A stretch of DNA of 64,000 bases. Source: Streptosporangium album (GTDB taxonomy: Bacteria; Actinomycetota; Actinomycetes; Streptosporangiales; Streptosporangiaceae). The notes beneath the pieces were generated by a model that was not told the DNA's origin, searched no databases, and worked only from the letters and a program-made list of their open reading frames with translations. Below, piece after piece: positions 59,332 to 64,000 of this stretch; the first letter of the stretch is position 1; the number at the start of each line of letters is the position of its first letter. Location of the stretch: contig NZ_JACHJU010000001.1 in the NCBI RefSeq assembly GCF_014203795.1, positions 1,426,001 through 1,490,000 of the forward strand, read 5' to 3'. A program made the position numbers and the translations under genes.

Positions 59332-60483
59332 ATGATGATCGGTCGAGCGCTCGTCGCGGTGTCGATGTTGCTGGCGGTCACGGCTCCGGCGGCCCCGGCC
59401 GAGGCGGCGGAGCCCGCCAAGTGCCTACCCGAACGCGGCACCCTGACCATCGGGGAGTCGTGGGCCCAGCGGCGATTCAACCTGCCCGACGTGTGGCAGC
59501 TGACCAGGGGCGCCGGGGTGACCGTCGCCGTCATCGACAGCGGCCTGAACACCGGCCATCCCCAGCTGACGCGGGCCGGCGCGTACGAGGTCACCGGCAC
59601 CGGCACCCGCGACTGCTTCGGGCACGGCACGGCGGTGGCGGGCATCATCGGCGCCGCCCCGACGAAAGGGAGCCCTTTCGTCGGGGTCGCGCCGGCGGCG
59701 AAACTGATCTCCATCAAACACACCGACGACCGCCAGGGCGATGTCGGCAGGCTGGCCCAGGCGATCGTGAAGGCCGTCGAACTCGGCGCCGACGTGATCA
59801 ACGTGTCGGTCGAGGCGAGCAACGTGCCCGACCTGAACAACGCGGTCGCCTACGCGCTGTCCAAGGACGTGGTGGTGGTCGCGGCGGCGGGCAACACCAC
59901 GAAGGAGGACGGCACCCCCGTCCCCTCCTATCCGGCCGCCTACCCCGGAGTCCTGTCCGTCGGCGGCGCCGGTCCCGACGGGGCCAGGGTCGACTCCTCG
60001 AACGCCACCACGCCGGTCACCGTGGTGGGCCCCGGCAAGGAGATCACCAGCACCTGGCCCTTCCGGGCCTACAAAGAGGGACTGGTGGGCACCAGTTTCG
60101 CCGCACCGTACGTGGCCGGGACCGTCGCGCTGGTCCGCTCCCGCTATCCGGAGCTGACCAACGCGGAGGTGGTGCGGCGCATCGCGCTCACCGCCGACGG
60201 CGGGTCCGGGACCGGGACCGGTGCGGGCATGGTCAACCCGCTGCTGGCGGTCTCGGCGATCCTGCCCTCGGAGACGGTCGCGCTCGCACCGCAGGAGCCC
60301 GCGCCGCTGGCGGCCGACGCGATACGGCCCGCGCCGCCGGTTGACTCCCAGAGCATCTCGATCGCCGTCTGGGTCGCGCTGCTCTCGCTGATGACGGCCG
60401 TCGTGGTCACGTTGGGTAGCGTCGCGATCCCCCTGGGACGCCGCCGCAGGTGGCGGCCGGGAACTCTGGAGAACGGGACGTGA
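59332..60483 (+). CDS. Mycosin-like subtilisin (S8) membrane-anchored protease
   Basis: 383 aa. Signal peptide (residues 1-~26), catalytic Asp in VTVAVIDSGLNTGHPQL, His in DCFGHGTAVAGII, oxyanion Asn in VVAAAGNTTK, Ser in VGTSFAAPYVAGTVAL. A C-terminal transmembrane helix (ISIAVWVALLSLMTAVVVTL) with a basic tail matches type VII secretion mycosins. No other ESX genes are in the window, so it may be an orphan. ATG 59332 follows GGGGGA. Confidence 0.9.
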   Translation: MMIGRALVAVSMLLAVTAPAAPAEAAEPAKCLPERGTLTIGESWAQRRFNLPDVWQLTRGAGVTVAVIDSGLNTGHPQLTRAGAYEVTGTGTRDCFGHGTAVAGIIGAAPTKGSPFVGVAPAAKLISIKHTDDRQGDVGRLAQAIVKAVELGADVINVSVEASNVPDLNNAVAYALSKDVVVVAAAGNTTKEDGTPVPSYPAAYPGVLSVGGAGPDGARVDSSNATTPVTVVGPGKEITSTWPFRAYKEGLVGTSFAAPYVAGTVALVRSRYPELTNAEVVRRIALTADGGSGTGTGAGMVNPLLAVSAILPSETVALAPQEPAPLAADAIRPAPPVDSQSISIAVWVALLSLMTAVVVTLGSVAIPLGRRRRWRPGTLENGT

Positions 60484-60559
60484 AAGAGATGGGAAATCAG
60501 TGAACGTAGGGGCTCGTATTTGCTTTGATAGACGCAGATAAACCTATTAGTAGCTTTAC

Positions 60560-61402
60560 CGGTAGTTGAGGTGGAAGGAATGCAATGGGGGATTTGAACC
60601 CATTACTGCCCGAAGATCCGGAACGCGTAGGCGTCCACATCCTCGTCGGGCGACTCAGCCAGGACCCTCAGCAGGCCGTGTACCTAGGTCACCTGCCCGA
60701 CGAGGACACCCTCCGCGTCATCCGCGTACTCGCCCCCCGCCCTGAGGCCACCCCCCAGGCCCGCGAGCAGATCACCAACGGTCTACACGCCGCCAAACGC
60801 GTCTCCGGCGCCCACACCGCCAAACTCATCGACGTCGGCTGGTTCGACGACTCCCCCTACATCGTCCGCGAACACGTCGAAGGCCGCTCCCTGCGCGAGA
60901 CGGTCACCACCGACGGCCCCCTGGACGGCGACGCCCTCGAACGCCTGGCCATCGCCACCCTCACCGCACTCACCGCCATCCACCTGGCCGGCCTCACCCA
61001 CGGCGCCCTCAACCCCGACACCGTGATCCTCGGCCCCGACGGACCCCGCGTCTGCGACATCGGCCTGGGCATCACCGGCCCCGAACCCGACTACCGCGCC
61101 CCCGAATACCTGCACACCGAACTCAACCCCGGCAGCCCCCCCATCCCCGGCACCGGCACCGGCAGACCCGCCGACCTCTTCTCCTGGGCCGCCACCCTCG
61201 CCTACGCCACCACCGGACAACCCCCCTTCGACGGCCAACCCGCCCACGTCATCGAAGGCCCCGCCAACCTCACCGGAATCCCGGCAGAACTGGCCCCCCT
61301 CCTCATCGCCTGCCTCGACAAATGGCCGGCCCAACGCCCCGACGCCAAAACCGCCATGCTCCGCCTCCTCGGCGAAGAATCAGCAATCCAGATCACCGGG
61401 GA
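60560..61402 (+). repeat. 843-bp direct repeat, copy 1
   Basis: Identical as far as I can compare to 62998-63840 (offset 2,438). Starts 25 bp before the ATG of the first pseudokinase and ends within codon ~273. Base use is strikingly C-ending compared with the sequence just after it. Confidence 0.9.
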
Positions 61403-62774
61403 CGACACGTGGCAGGGCGAGGCGCTGCCGGCCGTACCGCAGCAGCCCGTCTCCGGCCCTTCCCAGCCGTCCGCGGCATCCGGCTGGGGCGCGCCGCCGC
61501 TTCCACAGGACGCGACTCCTCCGGCACAGGCGACGTTCGTGCTGCAAGGGGCGGCCCAGTCCGCCGATCGGCCGAAGAAGAAGGGCGGCCTCTCCCTCGC
61601 ACTGGCCGCCTGCGTCGGCGTGGTCGCCCTGCTGTCCGGACTCGGGCTGTGGGCCGCCGGAAGCTACTCCTCCCTCGGCGACACGCAGCGGGCGGCGGCC
61701 GGCGAGGCGGCCCCCCACGCGTCGCTGGGACTGGTCGACCAGTCCCGGCAGAACCCTGCGCGAGGGGAAGGCGACGGACAGGGCATCGGGAACGAACCGG
61801 TCGACAGGGTGACCGTGCCCTGGGGCGCCACGACCGATCCGCAGGTCCCGGATGTCGGGCCGATGCAGCTTGTCACGGAGACCCCGGAGGTCCCCGTCCC
61901 GTCGCTGACCTCGTTCGTCACGCCACCGGCGATCCCGAGCACCGTGCCCACCGTGCCGGACACCACGTCGGCGCCCACCGTGGCGCCCACCACCCAGGCG
62001 CCGGCCACCCCGGCACCGACGGCGACGGTCACCGCGACGGCGACGGCGACGATGACCGTCGAGCCGACCCCGGCGCCGACGGCCACCTCGAGCGAGTCGC
62101 CGACCCCGGACCCGGACGTGACCCCGACTCCGACGCCGACCGCGTCGGAGCCCGTCCCGTCTCCGACGCCCACGGCGGCACCGACGGTCACCGTCAAGCC
62201 GACGCCCCAGCCGTCCCACCCGACCGCCACGACCACCGCCAAGCCGACGCCGAGGCCCTCCTGGACGGCTCCCACGGCCACCGCCAAGCCGACGTCGAAG
62301 CCCTCCTCGTCGACTCCGGCGACCATCGAGCCGAGCTGGACCGCCAAACCGACGCCGGAGCCCTCCTCGTCGGCCCCGGCGACCATCGAGCCGAGCTGGA
62401 CCGCCAAACCGACGCCGAAGCCCTCCTCGTCGACTCCTCCGGCCTCGCGTCCCAACCCCCACACCCCGCAGCAGGTCTGTGGCTCGGGCTACTACGTGCA
62501 GCGGTCCGCCTCCTTCAGCGGCGGAACCGTCTACCAGCTCTACAACACCTCCACCGGCTCCAACTGCGTGGTCACCATGAAGAGCACCAACGTGGGCACC
62601 GCCACCTCGGTCTTCGCCACCCTCGAAGTCCAGGGCGGCGGCAGCAAGACCGACCGCGGCAACTACGAGTACTACGCCGGACCGGTCTACCTCTCCGCCA
62701 GGGGCAAATGCGTCCGCTTCACCGGCGGCGGCTCCACCGGCAGCACCGGCGCCGACTGGGCCAACTGCGGATGA
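60585..62774 (+). CDS. Membrane pseudokinase with Pro/Thr stalk and SapA-like extracellular domain
   Basis: 729 aa. Residues ~12-265 have a protein-kinase fold, but the glycine loop is lost, the VAIK Lys is Arg (RVIRVLAP), and HRDLKPxN reads HGALNPDTVIL, so the catalytic Asp is Ala. DIG and APE (DYRAPEYL) remain. One transmembrane helix (LALAACVGVVALLSGLGLWA, ~340). A long Pro/Thr/Ser stalk with 60-bp repeats follows. The C-terminal ~95 residues (CGSGYYVQRSASFSGG, NCVVTMKSTNVGTATS, NYEYYAGPVYLSARGKCVRF) resemble spore-associated protein A. Probably a sensor or scaffold, not an active kinase. Confidence 0.82.
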   Translation: MGDLNPLLPEDPERVGVHILVGRLSQDPQQAVYLGHLPDEDTLRVIRVLAPRPEATPQAREQITNGLHAAKRVSGAHTAKLIDVGWFDDSPYIVREHVEGRSLRETVTTDGPLDGDALERLAIATLTALTAIHLAGLTHGALNPDTVILGPDGPRVCDIGLGITGPEPDYRAPEYLHTELNPGSPPIPGTGTGRPADLFSWAATLAYATTGQPPFDGQPAHVIEGPANLTGIPAELAPLLIACLDKWPAQRPDAKTAMLRLLGEESAIQITGDDTWQGEALPAVPQQPVSGPSQPSAASGWGAPPLPQDATPPAQATFVLQGAAQSADRPKKKGGLSLALAACVGVVALLSGLGLWAAGSYSSLGDTQRAAAGEAAPHASLGLVDQSRQNPARGEGDGQGIGNEPVDRVTVPWGATTDPQVPDVGPMQLVTETPEVPVPSLTSFVTPPAIPSTVPTVPDTTSAPTVAPTTQAPATPAPTATVTATATATMTVEPTPAPTATSSESPTPDPDVTPTPTPTASEPVPSPTPTAAPTVTVKPTPQPSHPTATTTAKPTPRPSWTAPTATAKPTSKPSSSTPATIEPSWTAKPTPEPSSSAPATIEPSWTAKPTPKPSSSTPPASRPNPHTPQQVCGSGYYVQRSASFSGGTVYQLYNTSTGSNCVVTMKSTNVGTATSVFATLEVQGGGSKTDRGNYEYYAGPVYLSARGKCVRFTGGGSTGSTGADWANCG
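62281..62436 (+). repeat. 60-bp in-frame tandem repeats (2.6 copies)
   Basis: Units at 62281-62340, 62341-62400 and partial 62401-62436 encode a 20-residue unit such as TAKPTPEPSSSAPATIEPSW in the stalk. Likely to vary in copy number. Confidence 0.85.
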
Positions 62775-62834
62775 CCCATCGGCCACCGGCTGAACGGAAC
62801 CGGAGAGCGCCGTCGGACTGACGGCATATCCCAA

Positions 62835-62870
62835 CGGAGGCCCCCTTCCCGTCCAGGGAGGGGGCCTCCG
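62835..62870. terminator. Hairpin terminator after the first pseudokinase
   Basis: CGGAGGCCCCC (62835-62845) pairs with GGGGGCCTCCG (62860-62870), with additional inner TCCC/GGGA pairing. Confidence 0.75.
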
Positions 62871-62997
62871 CCATGGTCCGGGCAGCTTGCCGGGGATGGG
62901 GCCGGGCGAGATGGAGCGGAACAGACATCCGAAACCGGCGATACGGCTGTGACATGTTTGGTTAGATAGTGCTAGATAGGCCGATGGTGATACTTGT

Positions 62998-63840
62998 CGG
63001 TAGTTGAGGTGGAAGGAATGCAATGGGGGATTTGAACCCATTACTGCCCGAAGATCCGGAACGCGTAGGCGTCCACATCCTCGTCGGGCGACTCAGCCAG
63101 GACCCTCAGCAGGCCGTGTACCTAGGTCACCTGCCCGACGAGGACACCCTCCGCGTCATCCGCGTACTCGCCCCCCGCCCTGAGGCCACCCCCCAGGCCC
63201 GCGAGCAGATCACCAACGGTCTACACGCCGCCAAACGCGTCTCCGGCGCCCACACCGCCAAACTCATCGACGTCGGCTGGTTCGACGACTCCCCCTACAT
63301 CGTCCGCGAACACGTCGAAGGCCGCTCCCTGCGCGAGACGGTCACCACCGACGGCCCCCTGGACGGCGACGCCCTCGAACGCCTGGCCATCGCCACCCTC
63401 ACCGCACTCACCGCCATCCACCTGGCCGGCCTCACCCACGGCGCCCTCAACCCCGACACCGTGATCCTCGGCCCCGACGGACCCCGCGTCTGCGACATCG
63501 GCCTGGGCATCACCGGCCCCGAACCCGACTACCGCGCCCCCGAATACCTGCACACCGAACTCAACCCCGGCAGCCCCCCCATCCCCGGCACCGGCACCGG
63601 CAGACCCGCCGACCTCTTCTCCTGGGCCGCCACCCTCGCCTACGCCACCACCGGACAACCCCCCTTCGACGGCCAACCCGCCCACGTCATCGAAGGCCCC
63701 GCCAACCTCACCGGAATCCCGGCAGAACTGGCCCCCCTCCTCATCGCCTGCCTCGACAAATGGCCGGCCCAACGCCCCGACGCCAAAACCGCCATGCTCC
63801 GCCTCCTCGGCGAAGAATCAGCAATCCAGATCACCGGGGA
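62998..63840 (+). repeat. 843-bp direct repeat, copy 2
   Basis: Second copy of 60560-61402; first difference at 63841 (G for C). Includes the same 25-bp leader and ATG, while the promoter region farther upstream differs. Confidence 0.9.
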
Positions 63841-64000
63841 GAGCCGGGAGAGCCGTACGGCCGGTCCCGAGACGGGGCCGGACTCCCCGGGCGGAACCGC
63901 TCCGGCGGCCGGCACGGGAGACGACGCCGGAGCGCGGGCCGGAACCGTTCCGGGAACCGGAGCGCCACAGCCGACGGCACCGCCGGCCTGGGGAGCTCCG
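63023..64000 (+). CDS. Second membrane-pseudokinase paralog (partial, 3' end off window)
   Basis: 326 codons to the window end, frame open. The first ~272 residues are identical to the preceding protein, including the inactivating HGALNPD motif. Then it diverges at once into ITGESRESRTAGPETG and a Gly/Pro/Ala-rich stretch (TAPPAWGAP at the edge), so a different stalk and ectodomain are expected. The ribosome binding site GGAAGG is in the repeat. An AT-rich leader (62951-62995) unlike that of copy 1 suggests separate promoter control. Confidence 0.85.
   Translation, partial: MGDLNPLLPEDPERVGVHILVGRLSQDPQQAVYLGHLPDEDTLRVIRVLAPRPEATPQAREQITNGLHAAKRVSGAHTAKLIDVGWFDDSPYIVREHVEGRSLRETVTTDGPLDGDALERLAIATLTALTAIHLAGLTHGALNPDTVILGPDGPRVCDIGLGITGPEPDYRAPEYLHTELNPGSPPIPGTGTGRPADLFSWAATLAYATTGQPPFDGQPAHVIEGPANLTGIPAELAPLLIACLDKWPAQRPDAKTAMLRLLGEESAIQITGESRESRTAGPETGPDSPGGTAPAAGTGDDAGARAGTVPGTGAPQPTAPPAWGAP

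Noticed and set aside
60783-61334. Gly/Val-rich 183-codon minus-strand frame (also at 63221-63772)
   Set aside because: Mirror of the C-ending codons of the repeat module; its duplication only reflects the 843-bp repeat.

Overview
The window is very GC-rich, with dense 4-bp gene overlaps, many paralogous regulators (LacI, GntR, AraC, two large LuxR/LAL, HxlR, ECF sigma) and families typical of filamentous actinobacteria (CE1758/CE1759-type flavin pair, CU044_5270/sigma pair, mycosin, a SapA-like domain, an mIHF-like fragment). I read it as the chromosome of an actinomycete, plausibly Streptosporangiaceae. That placement is an inference from family content, not a database match.

Region 1 (1-12.4 kb) is a catabolic locus. 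A minus-strand run of seven genes (substrate-binding lipoprotein, LivH, fused LivM-LivG, LivF, beta-hydroxyacid dehydrogenase, M24 'creatinase/prolidase' protein, aldehyde dehydrogenase) is stitched by 4-bp overlaps. A LacI regulator is divergent to it, and a fused E1alpha-E1beta 2-oxoacid dehydrogenase lies at the left edge. The same 14-bp palindrome (GCAATCGATTGC core) precedes the E1 gene, the transporter operon and lacI, which defines a small LacI regulon. A VOC/GntR pair inside the locus has its own paired TGGATCCA sites. The substrate is unknown.

Region 2 (12.4-32 kb) is accessory. It holds a flavin monooxygenase/FMN reductase pair, pirin/TPR, three alpha/beta hydrolases (one with Cys in place of the nucleophilic Ser), AraC, a decayed LuxR next to an intact one, LtrA, a stretch of gene remnants that echo the 12-18 kb genes, an acetate-type transporter, an IS701-family element with intact ends, HxlR/cupin, and a truncated LLM oxidoreductase.

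Region 3 (32-40.5 kb) is a mobile-DNA hotspot. It contains a three-gene recombinase cassette (broken tyrosine recombinase, Xre-like protein, zinc-finger recombinase-like protein), an mIHF-like fragment, an intact tyrosine recombinase with att-like repeats, an ECF sigma/CU044_5270 pair, a Tn3 transposase remnant cut by a degenerate IS5-family element, and long hairpins.

Region 4 (40.5-64 kb) is mostly housekeeping: VanW, a CitA/CitB-type two-component system divergent from tctCBA, gatC-gatA and gatB, GGDEF-EAL, ligA, a MetE-like protein and a mycosin-like protease. Two anomalies stand out. An SMC/OLD-like ATPase plus a DUF4276 (possibly TOPRIM-like) gene sit inside the gat operon and are translationally coupled to gatB. 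Two membrane pseudokinases share an apparently perfect 843-bp 5' repeat but then diverge completely. No tRNA, rRNA or CRISPR array was seen.
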